Source of the DNA: Vogesella sp. XCS3
GTDB taxonomy: Bacteria; Pseudomonadota; Gammaproteobacteria; Burkholderiales; Chromobacteriaceae
Direction of reading: 5' to 3'
Assembly (NCBI RefSeq): GCF_020616155.1
Contig: NZ_CP085530.1
Span: 2,850,501 to 2,914,500, forward strand
Length of the DNA: 64,000 nucleotides
Made by a program: the position numbers and the translations under genes. Each line of letters starts with the position of its first letter. Within the stretch, counting starts at the first letter, position 1. The notes under the pieces are model-generated. The model did not search any database, was not told the origin of the DNA, and saw nothing but the letters and a program-made list of their open reading frames with translations. Below, one piece after another: positions 29,821 through 36,939 of the stretch.

Positions 29821-30264
29821 CTAGTCTTCTTCCGGCAGCGGGGGCAGGCGGTGGCTGACCGGGGTGTCGATCACCATCGAGGTTTTGGTGTCGCCGTACT
29901 GCATCAGGCGGGCGATCAGCGCCTGCAGCGTGCCCATGCTGTCCACCGCCACGCGGATCATCAGCCCGCTGCTGCCGGTGATGGAATCGCAGTGCACGAT
30001 TTCCGGCATGGCTTTGAGCAGCTCCAGCACGGCGTAGTATTCTTGGTTTTTTACCGTCAGCTCGATCAGGCACTGTATCGGGCAACCCAGCGCTTCCGGG
30101 CGGATGATTGCGCGATAGCCGGCTATCACGCCCGATCGTTCCAGCTTTTCCACGCGGTCGGCAACGGCCGGTGCGGACAGGTTCACCCGGCGGGCCAGCT
30201 CGGCAAAGCTGAGGCGGCCGTTTTCGTGCAGCGCAGCGATAATCTTGCGGTCAAACTTGTCCAT
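29821..30264 (-). CDS. Lrp/AsnC-family transcriptional regulator
   Basis: 147 aa. The N-terminal helix-turn-helix (MDKFDRKIIAALHENGRLSFAELARRVNLSAPAVADRVEKLERSGVIAGY) and the C-terminal RAM/AsnC_trans_reg domain (IELTVKNQEYYAVLELLKAMPEIVHCDSITGSSGLMIRVAVDSMGTLQALI) match the family, which forms octamers and senses amino acids or related compounds. The target genes are not evident; the upstream neighbour in the same direction is another Lrp-type gene beyond a putative small-RNA locus. A perfect palindrome TTGTATACAA at 30299-30308, about 35 bp upstream, is a candidate autoregulatory site. Confidence 0.9.
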   Translation of the reverse strand: MDKFDRKIIAALHENGRLSFAELARRVNLSAPAVADRVEKLERSGVIAGYRAIIRPEALGCPIQCLIELTVKNQEYYAVLELLKAMPEIVHCDSITGSSGLMIRVAVDSMGTLQALIARLMQYGDTKTSMVIDTPVSHRLPPLPEED

Positions 30265-30298
30265 TTTTCGATTCGAAGGTCAAAGTGGCGTAAATACA

Positions 30299-30308
30299 TT
30301 GTATACAA
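30299..30308. promoter_or_regulatory. Palindrome upstream of the first lrp-type gene
   Basis: TTGTATACAA, perfect 10-bp palindrome 35 bp before the start codon in an AT-rich stretch; possible autoregulatory operator. Confidence 0.35.
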
Positions 30309-30340
30309 AGTTATGACGGCTTATAAGCTTCGAATGCCTA

Positions 30341-30369
30341 TTAATAAGCCCGGTTAACCCCCGTACAAT
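30341..30369 (+). promoter_or_regulatory. Putative promoter of the 30.4-kb small RNA
   Basis: TTAATA (-35, 4 of 6) and TACAAT (-10, 5 of 6) separated by 17 bp, placing a start near 30377. Confidence 0.45.
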
Positions 30370-30376
30370 TCGCCCC

Positions 30377-30566
30377 GTGTTGAAGCCGCCGGGTCCGCGC
30401 CCGAGGCTTTGACTTCTGGATCCGTTATGAGGGTGCCTGAGCAATCGGCATCTTTGGAACTGTTCTGGTGATCTCTTTGTCCCTGGTCTTAAGTGTTCTT
30501 GGCCCCCATGTGTGGCCGGGAACCGACCCTTAGTGGCCTGTCCCCAACCGGACAGGCCTTTTTTTT
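30377..30566 (+). ncRNA. Candidate structured small RNA, about 190 nt, unassigned
   Basis: Between two leftward lrp-type genes a rightward unit has a sigma70-like promoter, no open reading frame of note and a very strong terminator. Structure seen by eye: a 5' hairpin AAGCC-gc-CGGG...CCCG-a-GGCTT (30383-30409), a middle hairpin GGTGCC...GGCATC (about 30432-30452), and the terminator stem GGCCTGTCC/GGACAGGCC with eight T (30535-30566). Size is like 6S RNA, but I find no closing stem joining the two ends, and the SRP-RNA and tmRNA signatures are absent. It may be an Hfq-type regulatory RNA or a leader fragment. Evidence is structural only. Confidence 0.5.
30535..30566 (+). terminator. Strong rho-independent terminator of the small-RNA unit
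   Basis: Nine perfect G/C-rich pairs, six-base loop, eight T; it points away from both neighbouring genes, which run leftwards, so it must end a rightward transcript. Confidence 0.85.
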
Positions 30567-30582
30567 GCGCTTTTTTTGCGGC

Positions 30583-31011
30583 TTACACCTTGTGGGTGGA
30601 CAGCAGCAGGCTGGTTTCGCTGGCGGTAATGCCCGGGATCAGGCGGATGCGGCCCAGCACGCGGTCAAACTGCTCCAGCGAGTCGGCGCGCAGCTCGGTG
30701 ACGATATCCCAGCGCCCGTTGGTGGAGTGCAGCGCGTACACGTGCGGCTCGCCACGTAAGGCCTGCAGTACGGCCGGGGTCTTGTTGCCTTCTACCGCAA
30801 TGCCCATCCAGGCGCGGATGCGCTGGGCCTCGGCCTGCGGTTTCAGCCGCACGGTATAGCCGATGATGATGCCGGCTTGCTCCAGCTTGCTGATGTGCTT
30901 TTGTACGGTGGTACGTGATACGCGTAGCCGTGTGGCCAGCTCGGTGACCGGGGTGCGGGCGTTGTCACGCAGCAGGGCAATAAGCTGCAGGTCGGTGTCG
31001 TCAAGTTGCAT
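30583..31011 (-). CDS. Lrp/AsnC-family regulator, divergent from ctlX
   Basis: 142 aa from ATG 31011 (MQLDDTDLQLIALLRDNARTPVTELATRLRVSRTTVQKHISKLEQAGIIIGYTVRL), followed by an AsnC-type ligand domain (IRAWMGIAVEGNKTPAVLQALRGEPHVYALHSTNGRWDIVTELRADSLEQFDRVLGRIRLIPGITASETSLLLSTH). A 40-codon upstream extension exists but lies in the shared promoter region. It is divergent from the CtlX-type hydrolase, a common layout for an Lrp regulator of amino-acid catabolism, so it probably controls ctlX in response to citrulline or arginine (inference). A perfect inverted repeat lies in the 118-bp intergenic space. Confidence 0.9.
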   Translation of the reverse strand: MQLDDTDLQLIALLRDNARTPVTELATRLRVSRTTVQKHISKLEQAGIIIGYTVRLKPQAEAQRIRAWMGIAVEGNKTPAVLQALRGEPHVYALHSTNGRWDIVTELRADSLEQFDRVLGRIRLIPGITASETSLLLSTHKV

Positions 31012-31034
31012 AGTGCTGGCCCGGGTTATCAATA

Positions 31035-31061
31035 TGTGCAGTCTAGCGATAAAACTGCACA
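31035..31061. promoter_or_regulatory. Inverted repeat between lrp-type gene and ctlX
   Basis: TGTGCAGT, 11 bases, ACTGCACA: perfect eight-base arms in the divergent promoter region, a plausible Lrp-type operator. Confidence 0.5.
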
Positions 31062-31129
31062 GGGTGCCAACTACAAAGTGGCCGCCGCCACCGCCACAAT
31101 TTCTCCTGCTACCCGACCCAGGAGAAACC

Positions 31130-32095
31130 ATGTCACAGCCTGCCTCGCATGTACTGATGGTGCGTCCCGCCCGTTTTCATGCCAACCCGCAAACCCTTGC
31201 CAGCAACCATTTCCAGCAGCCTGCGGCCAACGCGGGGGCCAGCGTTACACTGGCTGCCCAGCGCGAGTTTGACGGCTACGTCGCAGCCTTGCAGCACGCC
31301 GGGGTGCGCGTGCAGGTGTTCCGCCAGCCAGCGGGGCTGGATACGCCGGATGCCGTGTTTCCCAATAACTGGTTTTCAACCCATGCCAAAGGCATGCTGG
31401 TGCTGTACCCGATGGCTGCGGCCAACCGTAGGCTGGAGCGCCGCGCCGATATCGTGGCCTGGCTACAGCAGCAGTTTGCCGTGCGCGAGCTGCTGGACCT
31501 CAGCCCGCACGAGGCGCAGGGGCAGTATCTGGAAGGGACAGGTGCGATTGTGTTCGACCACGCGGCACGGCGAGCCTGGCTGTGCCGCTCCGGCCGCAGC
31601 CAGCCGGTGTTGCTGGCGCCGCTGGCCGCCAGGCTGGGCTACCAGATGCAGGTGTTTGACGCGGTGGATGCTGCCGGCCGTGCCATTTATCACAGCAATG
31701 TGATGATGGCCATCGGCCCGCGCTTTGCGGTGGTGTGTCTGCCGGCGATTCGCGATGTCGGCGAGCGCCAGCGGGTGCAGGCGCAGCTGCGGCGCGATGG
31801 CAAGCAGGTGATCAGCATCAGCCTGGCGCAGATGGCCAGCTTCTGCGGCAATATCCTTGCCCTGCGCAGTGTGGACGGCAGCGCGGTGATCGCGATGTCC
31901 AGCCGCGCCTGGGCGGCCTTCAGTGTGCAGCAGCAGGCGATGTTGGCCGCACACGGGCGCATCGTGCACACCCCGCTGGATACCATTGAAAGCCATGGCG
32001 GCGGCGGGGCGCGCTGCATGGTGGCCGAGCTGTATTTGCCTAGTGCCCCGGCGCACTGCTCAGCAGCTGGCCACGCTGTTGTAGCTGCAGGCTGA
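31130..32095 (+). CDS. ctlX: CtlX-type citrulline-utilisation hydrolase / arginine-deiminase-fold protein
   Basis: 321 aa. N-terminal HVLMVRPARFHANPQTLASNHFQQ, then VFPNNWFSTHAKGMLVLYPM, LEGTGAIVFDH, YHSNVMMAIG and the end TIESHGGGGARCMVAELYLP with the catalytic Cys and nearby His of the amidinotransferase/deiminase fold. These match the CtlX group linked to citrulline utilisation, related to dimethylarginine hydrolases. GGAGA precedes the ATG. The usual end is near ELYLP; here about 18 further residues extend it so that it overlaps the convergent BCCT gene by 56 bp. Divergent Lrp-type regulator upstream. The reaction has not been deduced beyond family level. Confidence 0.85.
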   Translation: MSQPASHVLMVRPARFHANPQTLASNHFQQPAANAGASVTLAAQREFDGYVAALQHAGVRVQVFRQPAGLDTPDAVFPNNWFSTHAKGMLVLYPMAAANRRLERRADIVAWLQQQFAVRELLDLSPHEAQGQYLEGTGAIVFDHAARRAWLCRSGRSQPVLLAPLAARLGYQMQVFDAVDAAGRAIYHSNVMMAIGPRFAVVCLPAIRDVGERQRVQAQLRRDGKQVISISLAQMASFCGNILALRSVDGSAVIAMSSRAWAAFSVQQQAMLAAHGRIVHTPLDTIESHGGGGARCMVAELYLPSAPAHCSAAGHAVVAAG

Positions 32096-34031
32096 GGTAG
32101 CGTTCGTATTGCTTGAGCACGTCGGCAATGATCTCGCTCTGGCGCAGATAGCGGATGTCGTAGCCTTCGCGGCCATCGGCAAAGCCGGTTTGTGCCAGGT
32201 ACTGCATATCGGCATCGCTGCGGCTGGCCGGCAGGAAGGCCGGCAGCGGCTTGCCGTGGCACTGCACGCTGTAGACAAAGTCGCGCTGCCCAGGCTGGTC
32301 TATACGCAGGGTAACCGCGCCGTCTGCCCCCCGGCTGACCTGGGCGGCCACGCCGTTGTTGCGCAGCTCGGCCGCGACGGTATCCAGCGCCGGGCTGACC
32401 TCGGTATCAATGAAATGCTGCACGTTGGCCGCATCCGGGCGCTGTACCAGCTGGCGCAGGCGTTGCTGCCAGTGGTGGCCGCTCCAGAACTGCGTGGCCG
32501 GTGCCGGCTGCTGCGCCTGGTGGCACTGGTCGGACTGCAGGCCGCGCCACAGGCTGTAGCACAGCAGCAGCATGATGGCGGTGAAAGGCAGGGCGCTGAG
32601 CAGGGTCATGGCTTGCAGCGCTTTCAGGCCGCCGGCGCTCAGTAGCGCGGCAGCGGTGGCACCCAGCAAGGCAGCCCAGAACAGGCGCTGCCATAGCGGC
32701 GAGTGCTCCGCCCCCACGCTGGCAATGCTGTCCAGCACCATGGCGCCGGAGTCGGCCGAGGTCACGAAGAACACGGCAATCAGCAGAATGGCCACCGCGC
32801 TGGTGAGCTGCGTCAGCGGCAGGTAATCAAAGAAGCGGAACAGCAGGCTGTCTACGTTGGCCGCGGTGGCGCCCAGTGCGCCGCCTGCCACGTGCAGGTC
32901 CAGCCAGATGGCGCTGTTACCGAATACCGTCATCCACAGCAGGTTGAACAGCGTTGGGGCCAGCAGCACGCCCACGATGAATTCGCGGATGGTGCGCCCG
33001 CGCGAAATGCGTGCAATGAACAGGCCGACAAACGGCGACCACGACACCCACCACGCCCAGTACAGCAGCGTCCAGCCGCCCAGCCAGTCTTGTTGTGCCT
33101 GTGTACCGTAGCTGAAGGTACGGAAGGTCATGGCCACCAGGCCGGAAAAATAGCTGCCCAGGTTGTCGCTAAAGGCCAGCAGCAGGTACACGGTAGGGCC
33201 GGCCAGCAGCACAAACAGCAGCAAGGCCAGCGCCAGGCTCAGGTTGAGCTCGCTCAGGCGGCGCACGCCTTTGTCCAGGCCGGTGGCGGCCGATAGCCCG
33301 GCCAGGCCCATCACCACGGCAATCAGCCCCAGCTTGAAGCCGATACCGCTGCTGTCGATACCCGCTACCTGCTGCAGGCCTGCGGCCAGCTGCATCACGC
33401 CGTAGCCCAGCGTGGTGGCGATGCCAAAGACGGTGGAAACCAGCGCGAAGACGTCCACGGCATGGCCCCACGGCCCGTGGATGCGCTCGCCCAGTATCGG
33501 GTACAGGCCGGCACGCAAGCTTAGCGGTAGCTGGTAGCGAAAGCCGAAATAAGCCAGCACCAGCCCCACCACGCCATAAATCGCCCAGGCGTGCAGGCCC
33601 CAGTGGTGGAAAGTCAGGTTCATGGCTTGCTGGGCGGCTGCTTGCGGGTTGGCCGCAGCCAGCGGCGGGCTCAGATAATGTTGCAGCGGCTCGCCTACGC
33701 CAAAGTACATCAGGCCTATGCCCATGCCGGCCGCAAACAGCATGGCCAGCCACGACGTCATGCTGAAGGCCGGCTGCGCGTCGTCCGGCCCCAGTTTGAT
33801 GTCGCCGTAGCGGCTGGCGGCAATGCCCAGCAGGCTGATCAGGAACACCGCAACAGCCAGAATATAAAACCAGCCGAATTGTTGGCTGATGGCGCGCTGG
33901 GCACCGCCTAGCAAGCTTTCGGCTGAAGCGGGCGCGAGCGTGGCCCACGCAAGGATGGTGGCAATCAGCAGCAGGCCAGGCAAGAACACAGGCCAGGCCA
34001 ATGTGGTACGGAAGGTACGGACGGACTCCAT
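32040..34031 (-). CDS. betT: BCCT-family transporter, BetT type
   Basis: 663 aa, close to E. coli BetT (677 aa). Twelve helices occupy about residues 10-500; the signature WAWWVSWSPFVGLFIARISRGRTIREF and the MGIGLMYFGVGEPL segment, plus FVTSADSGAMVLDSIAS, mark the betaine/choline/carnitine family. A cytosolic tail of about 150 residues (from QPAPATQFWSGHHWQQR) is typical of the BetT subgroup, which takes up choline by proton symport and whose tail affects osmotic response. No bet biosynthesis genes are nearby. AAAGGG precedes the ATG. Choline is the likely but not proven substrate. Confidence 0.88.
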   Translation of the reverse strand: MESVRTFRTTLAWPVFLPGLLLIATILAWATLAPASAESLLGGAQRAISQQFGWFYILAVAVFLISLLGIAASRYGDIKLGPDDAQPAFSMTSWLAMLFAAGMGIGLMYFGVGEPLQHYLSPPLAAANPQAAAQQAMNLTFHHWGLHAWAIYGVVGLVLAYFGFRYQLPLSLRAGLYPILGERIHGPWGHAVDVFALVSTVFGIATTLGYGVMQLAAGLQQVAGIDSSGIGFKLGLIAVVMGLAGLSAATGLDKGVRRLSELNLSLALALLLFVLLAGPTVYLLLAFSDNLGSYFSGLVAMTFRTFSYGTQAQQDWLGGWTLLYWAWWVSWSPFVGLFIARISRGRTIREFIVGVLLAPTLFNLLWMTVFGNSAIWLDLHVAGGALGATAANVDSLLFRFFDYLPLTQLTSAVAILLIAVFFVTSADSGAMVLDSIASVGAEHSPLWQRLFWAALLGATAAALLSAGGLKALQAMTLLSALPFTAIMLLLCYSLWRGLQSDQCHQAQQPAPATQFWSGHHWQQRLRQLVQRPDAANVQHFIDTEVSPALDTVAAELRNNGVAAQVSRGADGAVTLRIDQPGQRDFVYSVQCHGKPLPAFLPASRSDADMQYLAQTGFADGREGYDIRYLRQSEIIADVLKQYERYLSLQLQQRGQLLSSAPGH

Positions 34032-34119
34032 GCTTTCCCTTTCATGTATCGAAGGTGGCAGGCGTTCCGGGGCAGGGGCGTGAGGGGTGCCAGGTGCGGC
34101 GCGGCAGGCGGGGTAAGCA

Positions 34120-34131
34120 AAGGTTGGCCGC
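34120..34131 (-). repeat. Uptake-like 12-mer copy
   Basis: Exact AAGGTTGGCCGC in the betT-phoB intergenic region. Confidence 0.75.
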
Positions 34132-34342
34132 AGACAAGCTGGCCCGAAACAGATTAAGACGAGTATAACCGAAAATACTTTTGTATCAAAATAAAATACA
34201 AATGCAATAAGCGGTTACAAAGCGCTATGGCCGCCAGAAAACGCAAAATGCTTGTACACTGCGGGCGGTATTTTTGGCATAAATCACCTGTTACGCGACA
34301 GCGGCAGCCTATTTTGGCTTTGTTTATCGAAAGCCGCGTGAA

Positions 34343-34360
34343 GTGTCACATTTCTGTAAC
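34343..34360 (+). promoter_or_regulatory. Pho box of phoBR
   Basis: GTGTCACATTTCTGTAAC fits the Pho box consensus CTGTCAT-A/T4-CTGTCAY at about 15 of 18 positions. A -10-like TATCCT begins 11 bp downstream at 34371, the spacing used at PhoB-activated promoters, so phoBR should be autoactivated under phosphate starvation. Confidence 0.8.
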
Positions 34361-34408
34361 CGCTTTTTTCTATCCTTGCCATAATCGTACATGGAAGGAT
34401 TCCGCCAC

Positions 34409-35098
34409 ATGCCCGCCAATATTCTGCTTGTAGAAGACGAACCAGCGATTCAAGAGCTGATCGCGTTCAATCTGGTCCAGGCCGGACACCATGTGCTGCG
34501 TGCCAGCACCGCCGAAGTGGCGCTGACCCTGGTGAAAAATGCCCTGCCGGACCTGGTGCTGCTGGACTGGATGCTGCCCGGCGCATCCGGCGTGGAAATC
34601 GCGCGCAAGCTGCGCGCCGACGAACGCACGCGCCAGATCCCCATCATCATGCTGACCGCCCGCTCCGAAGAGCAGGACAAGGTGCAGGGCCTGGAAGCCG
34701 GCGCCGACGACTACATCACCAAGCCGTTTTCGCCGCGCGAGCTGCTGGCGCGCATCAAGGCGGTACTGCGCCGCCGCGCCCCGCAAATGACCGACGACGC
34801 GGTAGAAGTGAAAGGCCTGCGCCTGGACCCGGTTACCCACCGTGTACAAGGCAACGGCGAGACCGTGGACCTGGGGCCAACCGAATTCCGCCTGCTGCAT
34901 TTCTTCATGACCCACGCTGAGCGCGTGCACTCGCGTACCCAGCTGCTGGACCAGGTGTGGGGCGACCACGTCTTTGTGGAAGAGCGCACCGTAGACGTAC
35001 ACATCCGCCGCCTGCGCAGCGCACTGGAACCCACCGGCCACGATGGCCTGATCCAGACCGTGCGTGGTACCGGCTACCGCTTCTCGGCGCAGGGGTAA
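34409..35098 (+). CDS. phoB: Phosphate regulon response regulator PhoB
   Basis: 229 aa from ATG 34409, which has GGAAGGA upstream (the in-frame ATG at 34391 is too close to the promoter). Receiver domain with LLVEDEPAIQ, phospho-acceptor Asp53 in LVLLDWMLPG, MLTAR and the KPFSPRELLARI lysine; OmpR-type winged helix at about residues 130-229 (LGPTEFRLLHFFMTHAERVHSRTQLLDQVWGDHVFVEERTVDVHIRRLRSALEP, VRGTGYRFS). It binds Pho boxes; one lies in its own promoter. Followed after three bases by phoR. Confidence 0.95.
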   Translation: MPANILLVEDEPAIQELIAFNLVQAGHHVLRASTAEVALTLVKNALPDLVLLDWMLPGASGVEIARKLRADERTRQIPIIMLTARSEEQDKVQGLEAGADDYITKPFSPRELLARIKAVLRRRAPQMTDDAVEVKGLRLDPVTHRVQGNGETVDLGPTEFRLLHFFMTHAERVHSRTQLLDQVWGDHVFVEERTVDVHIRRLRSALEPTGHDGLIQTVRGTGYRFSAQG

Positions 35099-35101
35099 GT
35101 C

Positions 35102-36406
35102 TTGGCCGAGTTTCTCAAGCGTACGCTGGGCTGGCTGATTGCCATGGTGGTAGTCAGCATGGCCTTTGGCCTGGTGTTTGGCCTGGTCACCGGCCTGGCA
35201 TTGTTGCTGGGCCTGCTGTTGTTGTGGCTGGCCTTTCACCTGTACCACATTGCCCTGTTGCTGCGCTGGCTGGGCCACCCGGTACCGGGGCGCGTGCCGG
35301 ACGGTTTTGGCTCCTGGCACGGCATTTTCATGACGCTGTACCGCCAGGCGCGCAAGCAAAAGCAAAGCAAGAAACGCCTGGCCGGCGTGCTGGACCGCTT
35401 TGTGAACGCCGGCGAAGCCATGCCGGACGGCGTGGTGGTGCTGGACGAATATGACCACATCGAGTGGATCAACCCGATGGCCGTGGAGCATCTGGGGCTG
35501 AACCGCAAAACCGACGTCGGCAGCCAGATACTGAACCTGGTGCGCCAGCCGGCGTTTCACGACTATATGGCTTCGCAAAGCTATAGCCAGCCGCTGATCC
35601 TGCATAGCGGCACCAGCAGCGAGCTGGTGCTATCCATCCAGCTGGTGCCGTTCGACACCACGCGCAAGCTATTGCTTTCCCGCGACATTACCCAGCTGGA
35701 ACGCGTGCAAACCGTGCACCGCGACTTTGTGGCCAACGTATCGCACGAACTGCGTACCCCGCTCACCGTGGTAGGCGGCTTTCTGGAAACCCTGTCCGAA
35801 ATGCCGCAGGTAGAAGACGCGACCCTGCGCCAGTTTCTGCCCATGATGCTGGAGCAATCGCGCCGCATGCACAGCCTGGTAGAAGACCTGCTGACGCTGT
35901 CGCGCATCGAAAACGGCCCGCGCACCATGCTGCAAGACCGCGTACATATGGCCGCGCTGCTGGACACCATGGTGGTAGAGGCAGAAGGCCTGTCGCAAGG
36001 CCGCCACCGTATCGTGGTGAAGAACACCTGCCCGCACGACCTGTGGGGCAATGCACAGGAGCTGCACTCGGCCTTTGGCAACCTGGTGTCCAACGCGGTG
36101 CGCTATACACCGGAAGGCGGCAGCATCTACCTGCGCTGGACGCAAGACGACGAAGGCCGCGTAGCCTTTACCGTGGCCGATACCGGTATCGGCATCCCGC
36201 GCGAGCACCTGCCGCGCCTGACCGAACGCTTCTATCGCGTAGACCGTGGCCGCTCGCGCGGTAATGGTGGCACCGGCCTGGGCCTGGCCATCGTCAAGCA
36301 CGTGCTGGCGCGCCACCACGCCAAGCTGGATATCCAGAGCGAGCCGGACAAAGGCAGTGTGTTCAGTGTGATCTTCAACGCCGAGCAGGTCGCCCATAAT
36401 GATTGA
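35102..36406 (+). CDS. phoR: Phosphate regulon sensor histidine kinase PhoR
   Basis: 434 aa; TTG start at 35102, three bases after phoB, with AGGGG upstream. Two hydrophobic helices (about residues 10-55) are followed by a PAS domain (GEAMPDGVVVLDEYDHIEWINPMAVEHLGL), a HisKA domain with His215 in NVSHELRTPLTVVGGF, and an ATPase domain with NLVSNAVRYTPEGG, DTGIGIPREHL and GGTGLGLAIVKHVL. Layout matches PhoR (431 aa in E. coli). It phosphorylates PhoB when phosphate is low. No pst or phoU genes are adjacent in this window. The next gene overlaps its end by 8 bp. Confidence 0.94.
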   Translation: MAEFLKRTLGWLIAMVVVSMAFGLVFGLVTGLALLLGLLLLWLAFHLYHIALLLRWLGHPVPGRVPDGFGSWHGIFMTLYRQARKQKQSKKRLAGVLDRFVNAGEAMPDGVVVLDEYDHIEWINPMAVEHLGLNRKTDVGSQILNLVRQPAFHDYMASQSYSQPLILHSGTSSELVLSIQLVPFDTTRKLLLSRDITQLERVQTVHRDFVANVSHELRTPLTVVGGFLETLSEMPQVEDATLRQFLPMMLEQSRRMHSLVEDLLTLSRIENGPRTMLQDRVHMAALLDTMVVEAEGLSQGRHRIVVKNTCPHDLWGNAQELHSAFGNLVSNAVRYTPEGGSIYLRWTQDDEGRVAFTVADTGIGIPREHLPRLTERFYRVDRGRSRGNGGTGLGLAIVKHVLARHHAKLDIQSEPDKGSVFSVIFNAEQVAHND

Positions 36407-36704
36407 ACACATCGTGCTGTTCCGCTTTGCCCCCCACGCCAGCCGTGCCGATACCGACGCTGTGCTGGCGGCTTTTGCCGCACTGCCGGCAGCGATCGCG
36501 CAGGTACGCGACTTTCGCGCCGGCACCGACATCAGCCCGGAAAATCTGGCCCAGGGCTATACCCACGGCTGGCTGCTACGCTTTGACGACGCCGCCGCGC
36601 TGCGCCACTACCTGGCCCACCCGGCGCACCAGGCGTTTGTGGCGCAGGTTCAGCCCTTGCTGGCGCAGGCACTGGTGTTCGATTTTGACAGCGGGCACGC
36701 CTGA
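36399..36704 (+). CDS. Dabb (stress-responsive alpha/beta barrel) domain protein
   Basis: 101 aa. N-terminal MIEHIVLFRFAP, then AAFAALPAAIAQVRDFRAGTDISPENLAQGYTHGWLLRFDDAAALRHYLAHPAHQAFV and a final VFDFDSG: the pattern of the Dabb domain, a dimeric ferredoxin-like barrel related to antibiotic monooxygenases. Bacterial members are mostly uncharacterised. It overlaps the 3' end of phoR by 8 bp, so it is likely part of the phoBR transcript. A role in phosphate stress is suggested only by location. Confidence 0.85.
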   Translation: MIEHIVLFRFAPHASRADTDAVLAAFAALPAAIAQVRDFRAGTDISPENLAQGYTHGWLLRFDDAAALRHYLAHPAHQAFVAQVQPLLAQALVFDFDSGHA

Positions 36705-36875
36705 TTTTCTGCATGCGGATGTGCTGTGCTGAGCATTGCTGTCGGGCACGCTTGTGCCATGTCTGGCAGCGTGGCCATGCACTCGTGCCACTGTCTGGCT
36801 GACTAAGGGTGATTTGTACCGCCTGGCCGCGTTGTTGCCAGGCGTGTAATGGCTTTGCTACAGCCAGCGGGCAAG

Positions 36876-36894
36876 GTAGCATGTGCCGTACTAC
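36876..36894 (+). promoter_or_regulatory. Imperfect GTAG...ACTAC element upstream of tal
   Basis: GTAGC, nine bases, ACTAC, about 45-65 bp before the transaldolase start. One half-site matches the pckG/gap palindrome but the spacing does not, so this is a weak candidate for the same regulator. Confidence 0.25.
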
Positions 36895-36939
36895 ATAAGC
36901 GGCGCATCATGTCTGCACCGCCCCACACTTACGAGCAAC

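Larger units (their letters stand above)
34032..34408. other. betT-phoB divergent intergenic region
   Basis: 377 bp without a gene: an exact uptake-like 12-mer at 34120, an AT-rich inverted repeat TTTGTAT-N9-ATACAAA at 34180-34202 that may be an operator for betT, and the Pho box and promoter of phoB. Confidence 0.7.

Noticed and set aside
30377..30566. 6S RNA, SRP RNA or tmRNA identity for the small-RNA locus
   Set aside because: Size fits 6S, but no long closing stem pairs the ends; the SRP AGGTCCGGAAGGAAGCA motif and tmRNA acceptor are absent. Left unassigned.
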